From Mycoplasmopsis agassizii (GTDB taxonomy: Bacteria; Bacillota_I; Bacilli_A; Mycoplasmatales; Metamycoplasmataceae), in assembly GCF_002276225.1 (NCBI RefSeq), contig NZ_NQNY01000003.1, forward strand, positions 1 through 64,000: a stretch of 64,000 nucleotides of DNA. Direction: 5' to 3'. Under the pieces are notes generated by a model, which worked only from the letters and a program-made list of their open reading frames with translations, had not been told where the DNA came from and made no database searches. Positions 34,219 through 43,184 of this stretch are shown here, piece after piece. Every line of letters starts with the position of its first letter. The first letter of the stretch is position 1. Both the position numbers and the translations under genes were made by a program.

Positions 34219-34530
34219 TTACTCCTTTTTTAAGGCAATTGCGATCACATAATTATCTTCATGTGAAATTGAAATTGCAAACCCTGGAAATGTTCATTGC
34301 TTATTTTTTTTAACAAGTTCAATTTCTTTAAAAGAAAAATAATTGTTATCTGCTTTATAAATAGCTTCTTTGATTGCTCAAGTTCTTGCTAAAAATAAAG
34401 GTTGATTTTCACTGATTAAAAACTCTTCATATTCTCTCTTAGATAAAATTCGTTGAGCAAATTTTAAACCAATATTTTCAAAGCGTTTTACATTTGTTAA
34501 ATCAATGCCAAGCATATAAAAATTATACAT
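34219..34530 (-). CDS. acpS: holo-[acyl-carrier-protein] synthase
   Basis: A 103-residue 4'-phosphopantetheinyl transferase that activates acyl carrier protein. LGIDLTNVKRFE contains the metal-binding Asp; ARTWAIKEAIYKA is the W.KEA motif; SISHEDNYVIAIAL ends the fold. Two UGA-Trp codons and its small size hide it from standard searches. Met at 34530 or the internal Met at 34515 (MLGIDL) could be the start; the latter matches the family better. Coupled to plsC (1-base gap). Confidence 0.9.
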
Positions 34531-34643
34531 TTTTTTAATTATTTAATAATGTATTAAATAAGAATTTAAATTGCTTTTTTGAGCAAGAAAATTCTAAAAA
34601 ATTGCCTTATCTTTTTAATTTTTAGGTTGATAAAAATTAAAAA

Positions 34644-34667
34644 ATAGACAGTCATAAAACTGTCTAT
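34644..34667 (-). terminator. rho-independent terminator of the aminopeptidase pair
   Basis: 9-bp stem ATAGACAGT/ACTGTCTAT; on the minus strand a T-rich stretch follows. It lies 17 bases after the stop of the second aminopeptidase gene in the operon. Confidence 0.8.
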
Positions 34668-34684
34668 AAATTTAATATTTTGGT

Positions 34685-36070
34685 TTAACTAATTTTTAAA
34701 TAGTTGTAAATTGTTTTTACCATGACACCAGTAAAATCATTTCCTTTTTTACCAGTACCTGCAATATCAATATGAATGTGTTTTACTTTTTTAGCAAATT
34801 CATGAACGAATAATGCTGCTGAAATTGAACCACCCATGTAGGTTGCATCTGAGTTAACTAAATCAGCCACAGTTGATTTTTTAGTATCTTTGAAAAAGAC
34901 ATCATCGAGAGGTAATTCTCAAACCATTTCACGAATTTCTTTTGCTGCTTTAGCAAAGGTTTTTGAAAGTGATTTTTCACTAGCAAAAAATCCAGTGTAA
35001 GTATCACCTAGTGCAACTTTAATAGCACCTGTTAAAGTTGCTACATCAACAATTTCAGTTGCTTTTAATTCTTCAATTGCATAAGTAATTGCATCTGCTA
35101 AAATTAAACGTCCTTCAGCATCTGTATTAGTAATTTCAACAGAAATTCCTGACTTAGAAACAACGACTGAATCAGGTAACATCGCATCATTTGCCAAGCG
35201 GTTATCTGTTAAAGGTAACACTGCTGCAAAGTTTTTATTTAACTTCAATCTTGAAGCAGCAATTACTGAAAATAAAGCAATTGCTGAACCTGACATATCG
35301 TATTTCATGTTCTTAATGTAACCACTAGGCTTTAGGTTATAGCCACCACTATCGAAGGTAATTCCTTTACCAACAATTACTTGTTTTTCTTCTGATTCAG
35401 GATTACCTTTGTATTCAACTACGACAACACGTGGTTCATACATTGAACCTTGATTAACTGCTAGTAATAGGTTCATATCTTGTGCTTTGATTTCTGCTTT
35501 ATCAAGTACTTTAACTTCCAAATTATAACCTGCATTTTGTGCTCAAGTTTTGTATTGCTCTGCTAAGTATTCACTGTTTGCAACGTTAGGTGGTGTTTCT
35601 TGGAAGTTACGTGTATGGTGTCTAGCATGAGATAAACGCACTGCTTCTGCATAAACATCATCTAAATTATCTTCTGTTTTAATTAATAAAGTAGGTTCGT
35701 ATTTATTTTCATTTGCTAGTGCCTTTTCATCAACTTTACGTTTTGATCATAGTTTACCTTTAGTGTAAGCATAAGTTAAAACTGCTTCTTGATAAACATC
35801 AATTAAGCTAACTTCATTAGTAACAAAAGAAGCAACATCAATTTGATATTTACGGCTTAATAATGAATATAGTTTTAAGAAGGTTTTTTCAAGTTTGAAA
35901 AAATCAAATTCTCCTCTTTTACCTACATATAAATAAGCGTTATTTGCTGCTAAAAATTCAGTAATAACACCTTCACGTTTAACAACTTTTGCAGGTAAAT
36001 GATCATCTTCAAAAGCAGCAATTAATAAAACGTTTTCATCACGTTCTTTAGAATGTCTTTGTAAAATCAT
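34685..36070 (-). CDS. M17 leucyl aminopeptidase (copy 2 of tandem)
   Basis: A 461-residue cytosolic zinc/manganese aminopeptidase releasing N-terminal residues from peptides. Metal and catalytic motifs are intact: VGKGITFDSGGYNLKP (Lys and Asp ligands), KYDMSG, and the family signature NTDAEGRLILADA. N-terminal ~150 residues form the divergent regulatory domain. It starts at 36070, sharing one base with the stop of the upstream paralogue (TAATG). In mycoplasmas such enzymes supply amino acids from imported peptides. Confidence 0.92.
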
Positions 36071-37449
36071 TAGTTAGCTCCTTTTGCTTTTAAGTAGTAA
36101 AATAGAGGTCGCATCATCGCTGCTGTTCCTAGGTCACCTTTATCTGCTGTCCCTGCAATATCTAAGTGCATGAATGAAACATTTTTAGCAAATTGTCTTA
36201 AGAAAATTGCTGCAGAATTTGATCCACCTAGCCCTGAATAGTCAGTGTTATATAAATCCGCTAGTTTTGAACCTTTCATGTTAATTAAGTAATTATCATG
36301 AAGTGGCATTCTTCAAACTTTTTCATGTGCTTTTTTGGTTGCTTTAGCAAGTAATTTATAATTTTCTGTATTTGAAGATCATACACCTGTGTATTCTCTA
36401 CCGAATGTATAAAGAATTGCTCCTGTTAAAGTTGCGATGTCGATTACTTCAGTTGCTTTTTCTTTTTCGATTGCATAAGTCAATCCATCTGCTAAAACTA
36501 AACGTCCTTCAGCATCTGTATTGTTGATTTCAACAGTAATTCCGCTCATTGAAGTAACGATTGAATCAGGTAATGAAGCATCTCCATTAATTCTATTATC
36601 AGTTAGCATTGCAACTGCAACAGCGTTAACTTTAGCATTAGTTTCACTAAGCGCCATGATTGTTGAACAAGCAATGGCTGCTCCTGACATATCAAATTTC
36701 ATGCCGTTCATGTACTTATCAGGTTTTAAGTTATAACCACCACTATCGAAGGTAATTCCTTTACCTACGATGGCAATTTTTTCTTTTGATTCAGGGTTAC
36801 CTAAATAAGTTAAAACAACAACACGAGGTTCGAACATGCTTCCTTTATTTACTGATAAATAAAGACTCATGTTATTTTTAATTGCTTCTTGGCGACCTAA
36901 AACTTTGACATCAACTTTTGCGTGTTTTTGTGCTTCAGCTACAATTTGATCAGCAATTCATTCACTGTTAGCAATATTTGGTGGAAAGTTTTGTAATCTT
37001 TTTGTAAAGTTTTTTAAGTGCTTGAACTTTGCTCAAACTAATAATTTTTCTTTGTAATCAACAATATTTTTTAAATATACTGAAGCCTTTACATAAGATT
37101 TTTTAAATAATGATTTAGCATTATAAATTTCTGTTCCATCATGATCAAGTGCTAAAAAGATTTCTTTTAATAATTCTTTTTCAGCATTTTCATCTTTTAC
37201 ATATGGAGTAAAACTTGCGATATCTACTTGAAAATCATAACGATTTTTAAGTAGATAAGCATGGACAAAATCAGCCACTTGTTTAGCTGTAGTTTTTTCT
37301 TTGTCACTTAAATATAAATAAGCAATGTTTTCATCTAAATATTCTGTTACATAACCATCTGTTTCAACTAAATTAGTTTTTACTAGGTCATTTTTATAAG
37401 CAGCTTTTAGAACTAAACTTGCATTTAATTTATCTGAATATAATTCCAT
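36070..37449 (-). CDS. M17 leucyl aminopeptidase (copy 1 of tandem)
   Basis: A 459-residue paralogue of the next gene, with the same motifs: VGKGITFDSGGYNLKP, KFDMSGAA, NTDAEGRLVLADG. The N-terminal domains of the two copies are much more different from each other than the catalytic halves, suggesting an old duplication with possible specialisation or hetero-oligomers. Divergent from ftsY across a 235-base gap that should hold both promoters. UGA-Trp codons are present. Confidence 0.92.
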
Positions 37450-37624
37450 TTAATTTCTCTTTCTAAAGTTTTAAATAATTTTAATTATTTTTAATTATAT
37501 TAAATTTGTACTAAATTAGATTTATTTAATTGAAGGTTTTTCTGCCTAGAAATTAAGTATTAAAACAAGCAAAATTAATTGCTTTATGCTATCTTATTAA
37601 TAAGAGTTTAAAAACTAATTTAAG

Positions 37625-37650
37625 ACAATTTTAAATTATTTTAAAATTGT
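37625..37650. promoter_or_regulatory. perfect 11-bp inverted repeat upstream of ftsY
   Basis: ACAATTTTAAA / TTTAAAATTGT with a 4-base TTAT centre, 35 bases before ATG 37685 in the divergent aminopeptidase-ftsY spacer. Possible operator or leader hairpin; AT-rich composition makes chance palindromes common. Confidence 0.35.
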
Positions 37651-37684
37651 CAACAGTAAAACTAACTAGCCAAAAGAGGTAGCA

Positions 37685-38827
37685 ATGGGATTTTTTAAAA
37701 AGTTAAAAGAAAAAATTTTTCGCATCAAAACTGATGATGAAAAAAAACTAGAAAAAGAAGATAAACTAGAAGAAAAAAAAGCAAAGAAATTAACTGAAGC
37801 TGAAACAAAAGAAATTAAAAAACTTCAAGAAGTTGAAGCAAAAATTGAACAAACTAAATTAGTTGAAATTGAAAAAGCAACTAAAGTAGAAAAATTTGTT
37901 ACAGGTTTAGCAAAATCAAATAGCAATTTTTCTAAAGCCTTATTAGATCTAAATGCTTCAACAATTAAAATTGATGAAACTTATTTTGAAAGTTTAGAAG
38001 AAATTTTAATTATGTCAGATGTTAGTTTAAAACTGACAAATGTAATTATTCACGAAATTAAAGAAACAATTAAAAGACAAGGTATTAGTGATAAAAATTT
38101 AATTTCTGAAATTATTGTCGATAAGATGTTTTTACTTTATGCTAATCAAGATAATTTATCAACTGAATTAAATTTTCAAGATGGTCGCTTAAATGTTTTT
38201 ATGATGGTCGGAGTTAATGGTAGTGGTAAAACTACTTCAATTGCTAAAATTGCTGCTAAATTTATTAAGCAAAACAAAAAAGTTTTAATCGCTGCTGCTG
38301 ATACTTTTAGAGCGGCAGCTGCTGAGCAACTAAGCATCTGAGCAAAAAGAGTGGGAGCAGACATTGTAACTGCAAAAAAGGAAAATCAAGATCCTGCTTC
38401 TGTAGTTTACGAAACTTTAGAAAAAGCCAAAAAAGAAAACTATGACTTAGTTATTATCGATACAGCAGGGCGTTTACAAAATAAAGTGAACCTAATGAAT
38501 GAACTTGAAAAACTAAATCGTATAGTGGAAAAATTTATTGAGCGCGAAATTGATGAAGCACTTTTAGTGCTTGATGCAACAACAGGACAAAATGGTATTA
38601 GTCAGGCAAAAGCGTTTAAAGAAGTTACTAAATTAAGTGGTATTATTTTAACTAAAATGGATGGAACATCTAAAGGTGGAATTGTTTTAACAATTAAAGA
38701 TGAATTTGATATTCATGTCAAATTTATTGGTGTTGGTGAAAAAATTGATGACCTAACAGAGTTTGATCTAGATAAATTCATCTACGCAATGGCAAAAGAT
38801 GTAATCGAAACTAGTGATTTAACTTAA
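37685..38827 (+). CDS. ftsY: signal recognition particle receptor FtsY
   Basis: A 380-residue SRP GTPase that docks ribosome-SRP complexes at the membrane. The N-terminal ~75 residues are highly charged (Lys/Glu repeats) as in other mollicutes. The NG domain has VGVNGSGKTT (G1), AADTFRAAAAEQL (G2), DTAGRLQ (G3), TKMDG (G4) and GVGEKIDDL (G5 region). One UGA-Trp lies after AEQLSI. AAAGAGGTAGCA precedes the ATG. A YlxM-like gene follows, the usual SRP neighbour. Confidence 0.95.
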
Positions 38828-38833
38828 AATTTT

Positions 38834-38860
38834 TTACAAGCAAATCTTGCTTGTAATTTT
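38834..38860 (+). terminator. rho-independent terminator after ftsY
   Basis: 10-bp perfect stem TTACAAGCAA/TTGCTTGTAA, 3-base loop, then T5. Confidence 0.82.
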
Positions 38861-38932
38861 TGATTTTAAAACAGTGGCTTTTTTGTAATTTTTAAAACTA
38901 TTATGTATAAAATAAATAACAGTGGAGACTTG

Positions 38933-40006
38933 ATGAAAACAGAAAATTCTAAATTATCAAAAACTAAAACTACTTTAGTCAGAAAAGATAGTAATTTTCA
39001 GGATGAAGATATTCAAAGAAGTCTTTTTGAAAAGTATCATAAGCTACTTTCAAAATCACAGCAAAATATCTTAACACTAATTTTATTTGAAGATTTTTCT
39101 TATTCAGAAGTTGCTGATGAATTAAATATTTCTAAAGCAGCAGTTGCTGATGCTTATAAAAAAGGTCTTGCTAGATTAATTGAAATTGAAACAGCAATTA
39201 AAGATAGCGAAGCAACTTTTAATAAAGAGCAAGAAAATCAAACATCAAGTAATCATCTAGATTCAAAAATAGGAAAGCATTTTATGTATAAGCGTATATT
39301 AATAAAATTATCTGGTGAAGCATTAGCCAATAAAGAACAGAGTTTGCAAATTGACTATAAATTAGTTAAAAAAATTGCCTTGCAACTTAAACAACTAGTT
39401 GATGAAGACATTCAAGTTTCAGTTGTAATTGGAGGTGGCAACTTCTGAAGAGGCGCTAGTGCTGAAAAAAACGGTATCCCACGTAACCGAGCTGATTATA
39501 TCGGAATGTTAGCAACTGTTATGAATGCTTTGGCATTACAATCAGGTTTTGAACAACAAGGTTTAAAAGCACGTGTACAATCTTCTTTAAATATTGATTC
39601 ACGTGTAGCCGAAAATTACATTAATGAAAAATCAATTAAATATTTGGAAAATAATGAAATTGTAATTTTTGCAGGCGGTACAGGTAGACCTTATTTTACA
39701 ACTGATACAGCATCAACATTATTTGCAAGTGAAATTAAAGCAGATGCTATTTTAATGGGTAAAAATAATGTTGACGGTATTTATAGTGCAGACCCTAATA
39801 TTGATAAAAGTGCGATTCACTATGACACCATTACATATGATCAAGTTATTCGTGATAACTTAAAAGTAATGGATATAACTGCAATCAGCATGGCTCGAGA
39901 TAATAATTTAGATTTAGTTGTTTTTAATTTATTAGAAGATGAATCAATTATTAAAGCAGTTAAAGGTGAAATAAAATTAACACGCGTTGTAAAGGATAAA
40001 AAATAA
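38933..40006 (+). CDS. pyrH: YlxM-like helix-turn-helix domain fused in frame to UMP kinase
   Basis: One uninterrupted frame encodes a YlxM-like HTH protein (residues ~1-110; SLFEKYHKLLSKSQQNIL, FSYSEVADELNISKAAVADAYKKGL) joined to a complete UMP kinase (from MYKRILIKLSGEAL, ATG 39284). UMP kinase converts UMP to UDP; motifs VVIGGGNFWRG, RVQSSLNIDSR, GGTGRPYFTTDT and ADAILMGKNNVDGIY are intact. YlxM normally sits beside ffh/ftsY as a separate SRP-associated protein. The start at 38933 has GTGGAGACT upstream; a longer frame begins at 38903. ATG 39284 has AGGAAAG upstream, so free PyrH (240 residues) may also be made. No stop lies between the domains. Confidence 0.88.
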
Positions 40007-40007
40007 G

Positions 40008-40565
40008 ATGTTTGATTTTGATGAAATTAGTTTAGAAATCGAAATGGCTGCTGAAGAAAAAATAAAACATTTTGAAATTCAGCTTTCTAAAATTTCTACA
40101 GGAGCAGCCAACCCTGCTTTATTAAGAAATGTTAAAGTCATGTATTATGATGAATTAACACCACTTGAAACTATCGCTGCAATTTCAGTTCCTGAAGCAA
40201 TGCAACTTTTAATTAAACCTTTTGATGTTTCATCTACCAAAGACATTATGGTCGGTTTAAATAAAAGTGGTTTAGATATTAATCCTTCAAATGAAGGGGA
40301 TAAAATCAGAATTACTTTTCAACCCTTAACTACACAAAGAAAAAAAGAACTAGTTAAAACTGTTCATAAATTTGCTGAAGAAGCAAAAATTGCAATTCGT
40401 TTAATTAGGCAAAATGCAAATAATAAAATTACAAAAGCTGCAGATGTTTTAAGTAAAGATGTAGTTGAAGATTATAAAAATGATGTCCAGCTTTTTACAG
40501 AAAAGATGACTGGTAAAATTAACCAAATTGCTGCTGAAAAAGAAGCACAATTAATGAAGGTTTAA
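40008..40565 (+). CDS. frr: ribosome recycling factor
   Basis: A 185-residue three-helix-bundle plus beta domain protein that splits post-termination ribosomes with EF-G. LSKISTGAANPALLRNVKVMYYDELTPLETIAAISVPE is the typical core (quoted blocks: ISTGAANPALL, YYDELTPLETIA), and VHKFAEEAKIAIRLIRQNAN is the conserved helix. It begins 1 base after the pyrH stop, the standard pyrH-frr pair. Confidence 0.94.
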   Translation: MFDFDEISLEIEMAAEEKIKHFEIQLSKISTGAANPALLRNVKVMYYDELTPLETIAAISVPEAMQLLIKPFDVSSTKDIMVGLNKSGLDINPSNEGDKIRITFQPLTTQRKKELVKTVHKFAEEAKIAIRLIRQNANNKITKAADVLSKDVVEDYKNDVQLFTEKMTGKINQIAAEKEAQLMKV

Positions 40566-40584
40566 ACATTAAAAATTATTTTTA

Positions 40585-40622
40585 AAAAGTGATGATTATG
40601 CCGATAAACAGGCACTTTTAGG
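40585..40622 (+). terminator. possible terminator after frr
   Basis: AAAAGTG ... GCC ... GGC ... CACTTTT forms an interrupted stem; no long T run follows. Supported mainly by its position between frr and pepF. Confidence 0.35.
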
Positions 40623-40721
40623 TTACTTTTGAAGTAATAAAAAATTTAAAATTAATACTATTTAAATTTAAAATTTATTTAAAATCAAATTACTAAATTT
40701 TAAAAAGAAAAGGAAAAAAAT

Positions 40722-42551
40722 ATGCAATATAAAAAACGTGAAGACGTACCTGAAAAATACAAATATGATCTGAGTACAATTTTAGAAAATAAAACAATTG
40801 AAGATCTTTTTCAAGAATTAGAAAAACTTCAAAAAGATTTATTAAAAGAAAGAGATACACATTTAGATTCACTAGATAATTTAGTGGAGCATTACAAACT
40901 ATGAGATAAATGAAGTATCTTAGGAGAAAGAATTTATAACTACATAAGTAATAATTTATCAGTTAATGTAGTTGATCCTGAATTTAATAAATTACAGCAA
41001 AAGTTCTTTATTTCATTTTATTCATTTAAAGAACAATGAGGAGATGAAGAAAAAAGATTACTTGATAAAACTGATCAATTAAAAGAATGAATTAAAGATG
41101 ATCGTTTAAAAAATTATGCTAAGTCTTTAGAATTCACTATTAAAAATAAAGAATATCGTTTAACTGATTCAGTTGAAGAATATTTGAATAATACAGAATT
41201 TGGTAAAACAAATTTAAGTGAAATTTTTAGTGTCTTATCTAATTCAGAACTTGATTATGGTTTTGCAACAAATAAAGATGGTTCACGTAAAGTAAAAATT
41301 ACTTTAGGAAATCGTTCTACTTTACTTGAAGATGAAGATGAAGAAATTCGAAGAACTACATTATTAAATTATAATCATGGTTATGCTAAACATCGCCAAA
41401 CATTTGCAAGATTATTAATTTCACACTTTAAAAAAGTTTCATCAGAAAGTTTAATTAGAGGTTTTAAATCTAGTGTTGAATCTTATTTATTCTCTGATCA
41501 AATTGATGAAAGATTAGTTTTAAACCTATATCAAAGTGTTGAAAAAAATACACCTATTTTACAAAAGTATTGAAAAGCATATGCTGATTTTTTTAAATCA
41601 AAATACAATAAAGAATTAAAAATGTGAGATACATTATTGCCTATTGCTGAAGTAGAAAATAAATATACAGTTGAAGAAGCACAAGAATTAATTTTAAAAG
41701 CAATGAAGCCTTTTGGTGAAGAATATATTTCCGTTTTAGAAAAAGCATTCAAAGAACGTTGAATCGACTATATGCCTGTTGAAAATAAAAGAAGTGGAGC
41801 TTATTCAATCGGTGGTTCATATGGACTTGAGAAAAAATATATCATGATGAACTTCAACGGAAAACTACGTGAAGTAAAAACTTTAGCACATGAACTAGGT
41901 CACTCAATGCATTCATATTTTAGCGATAAAAGTTTACCTTATTCACTAGCTTCATACCCTATTTTCTTAGCAGAAATTGCTTCAATTTTTAACGAGTTAA
42001 TGCTTGACTATTATCTATATGAAAATACTGATGATATTCAAACTAAATTATATTTACTTAGTGAATCAATTAACGATTTTCAAGGAACAGTTTTTAGACA
42101 AGTACACTTTAGTAACTTTGAATACGATCTATATAAATTAGTAGATAATCGTTCACCTTTAGCAGGTTTTGAAGATATTCAAGCTATCTACAAAAAACTA
42201 GGTGAAAAATATAAACTAAATGATATTGAAGATCCTTTCCCAGTAGAAGAACAAGCAATTTATTCAGCAATTGTTCCACATTATTACTATAACTTCTATG
42301 TTTATAAGTATGCTATTGGTTATATAGTTGCTAATGTCTTCTTTAATAAATTTAAAAATGAAGGGGCACAAGCTTTACAAACTTATATTAATAATTTCTT
42401 ATCAAAAGGTGGAAGTAAATGACCTGCAGAAATCCTAAAAGATGCAGGTGTTGATCTATATGATTCAGCAATTTATGAAAAAGCTTTTGAAATACTAAAT
42501 GATAAAGTTGAAAAATTTATTGAACTAGGTAAAAAAGTTTATTCAAAATAA
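40722..42551 (+). CDS. pepF: oligoendopeptidase F
   Basis: A 609-residue M3B zinc metallopeptidase cutting oligopeptides in the cytosol. The zinc motif HELGH is at residue ~390 (LAHELGHSMHSYF) with the third ligand in FLAEIASIFNE. GSYGLEKKYIMMNF and the C-terminal ALQTYINNFLSKGGSK match the family; length is normal (about 600). Many UGA-Trp codons. AAAAGGAAAAAAAT is the ribosome binding site. It borders the lanthipeptide-like locus, but its own terminator separates them, so a role in leader processing is only a possibility. Confidence 0.94.
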
Positions 42552-42559
42552 TTTAATCA

Positions 42560-42585
42560 AATATGCCATTCGGCATATTTTTTTA
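42560..42585 (+). terminator. rho-independent terminator of pepF
   Basis: 8-bp stem AATATGCC/GGCATATT with a 4-nt loop and T7. Confidence 0.88.
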
Positions 42586-42603
42586 TTGCTTAGATTCAGG
42601 AAA

Positions 42604-42730
42604 TAAAAAAAGCACAAATTCCCTTGTGCTTTGAGATTATCATCTGAAGAAGCTACATAAACAAATAAATGTTAAGGCTTGGCAGACGTCTAATTCAGTG
42701 AATTAGAACCAACTTCATCGAAGTTAGCTA
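42604..42730 (-). ncRNA. candidate structured small RNA, about 125 nt
   Basis: A minus-strand unit without a credible ORF (longest ATG frame about 21 codons) but with a promoter (TTGCGA at 42760-42765, TATAAA at 42736-42741, 18-base spacing), two perfect internal hairpins (42711-42725: AACTTC/GAAGTT; 42689-42707: TCTAATTC/GAATTAGA) and a terminator (42609-42632, AAAGCACAA/TTGTGCTTT plus T run). Composition is less AT-rich than the surroundings. I do not recognise it as tRNA, 4.5S RNA, RNase P RNA or tmRNA. Size resembles the M. capricolum MCS4 RNA, but I cannot verify identity. Confidence 0.55.
42605..42632 (-). terminator. terminator of the small RNA candidate
   Basis: 9-bp perfect stem with a 6-nt loop; on the minus strand it is followed by a run of seven T. 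Confidence 0.85.
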
Positions 42731-42735
42731 ATTAA

Positions 42736-42765
42736 TTTATACCATAAATATGTTGCTTTTCGCAA
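42736..42765 (-). promoter_or_regulatory. promoter of the small RNA candidate
   Basis: Minus-strand TTGCGA and TATAAA hexamers separated by 18 bases, just upstream of the predicted RNA start near 42729. Confidence 0.5.
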
Positions 42766-42773
42766 AACAAATT

Positions 42774-42812
42774 AAAAAAAGAAGCACAAGCAACAATAGC
42801 TGCTTGGCTTCT
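42774..42812 (-). terminator. terminator of the lanthipeptide precursor transcript
   Basis: AGAAGC-A-CAAGCA pairs with TGCTTG-GCTTCT (12 pairs, one bulge); on the minus strand a T7 run follows. It lies 77 bases beyond the precursor stop and shows that the precursor is a separate transcription unit. Confidence 0.8.
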
Positions 42813-42888
42813 AAATTACGTTATTCATGTTAATATTTATACGAAAATAAACTTAAAATAACGATTTTATAAATTTTTTGAGTGCAGA

Positions 42889-43089
42889 CTATCATGAAAA
42901 TTGATTAGAATTTAATTCTAAATTTTCAAAATTTTCTACACTAGATCCATTAATGACTACTCTACAGATTATTGTTCATTTAACATTCGCTGCAGTTTGC
43001 AATAATGAATCGTCATCTAAAAATTCAGCATTTAAAACATTTTCGAAATCAAAAGTTACTTCTTCAAATTGTTCTAATGTTTTGTTCAT
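42889..43089 (-). CDS. candidate class III-type lanthipeptide precursor (LanA-like)
   Basis: A 66-codon gene with two UGA-Trp codons (residues 38 and 66), which would truncate it under the standard code. The N-terminal part is acidic (MNKTLEQFEEVTFDFENVL ... EFLDDD, residues 1-27), like a leader; TLEQFEEV recalls the ILELQ-type element of class III leaders. From residue 28 the acidity falls and Ser28, Thr32, Thr39, Cys42, Ser49, Ser50, Ser61 and Ser65 supply possible dehydration and ring sites around a single Cys. It is divergent from a LanKC-like synthetase with about 95 bases between, has its own -10 (43125-43130) and terminator, and an AGTAGG ribosome binding site. No similarity to a known peptide was recognised; precursor status rests on context and composition. 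Confidence 0.65.
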
Positions 43090-43122
43090 AAAATAACCTA
43101 CTTTCATAATTTAGTTGCTACT

Positions 43123-43177
43123 ATTTTATATAATTTTCAAAAAAATTTTTTGCAAAAATAATTTTTTTTAGTATTAT
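43123..43177. promoter_or_regulatory. divergent promoter region, precursor / LanKC-like synthetase
   Basis: Minus: TATAAA at 43125-43130. Plus: TATTAT at 43172-43177. A self-complementary TTGCAA at 43150-43155 could serve as -35 for both (spacings 19 and 16). The plus -10 is only 7 bases before ATG 43185 and no SD is visible, so the synthetase mRNA may be leaderless. This is inferred from base patterns only. Confidence 0.4.
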
Positions 43178-43184
43178 CTTTTTT

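Noticed and set aside
40722..42551. pepF as the lanthipeptide leader protease
   Set aside because: It is a standard oligoendopeptidase F with its own terminator and opposite-side location; nothing in the sequence ties it to the peptide locus.
42661..42725. Possible tRNA near the pepF terminator (hairpin-rich segment)
   Set aside because: No cloverleaf, no T-loop consensus and no CCA-compatible acceptor stem could be formed on either strand.
42604..42730. A 21-codon ORF within the small RNA candidate
   Set aside because: No ribosome binding site, no composition like a leader or core peptide, and it crosses both perfect hairpins.
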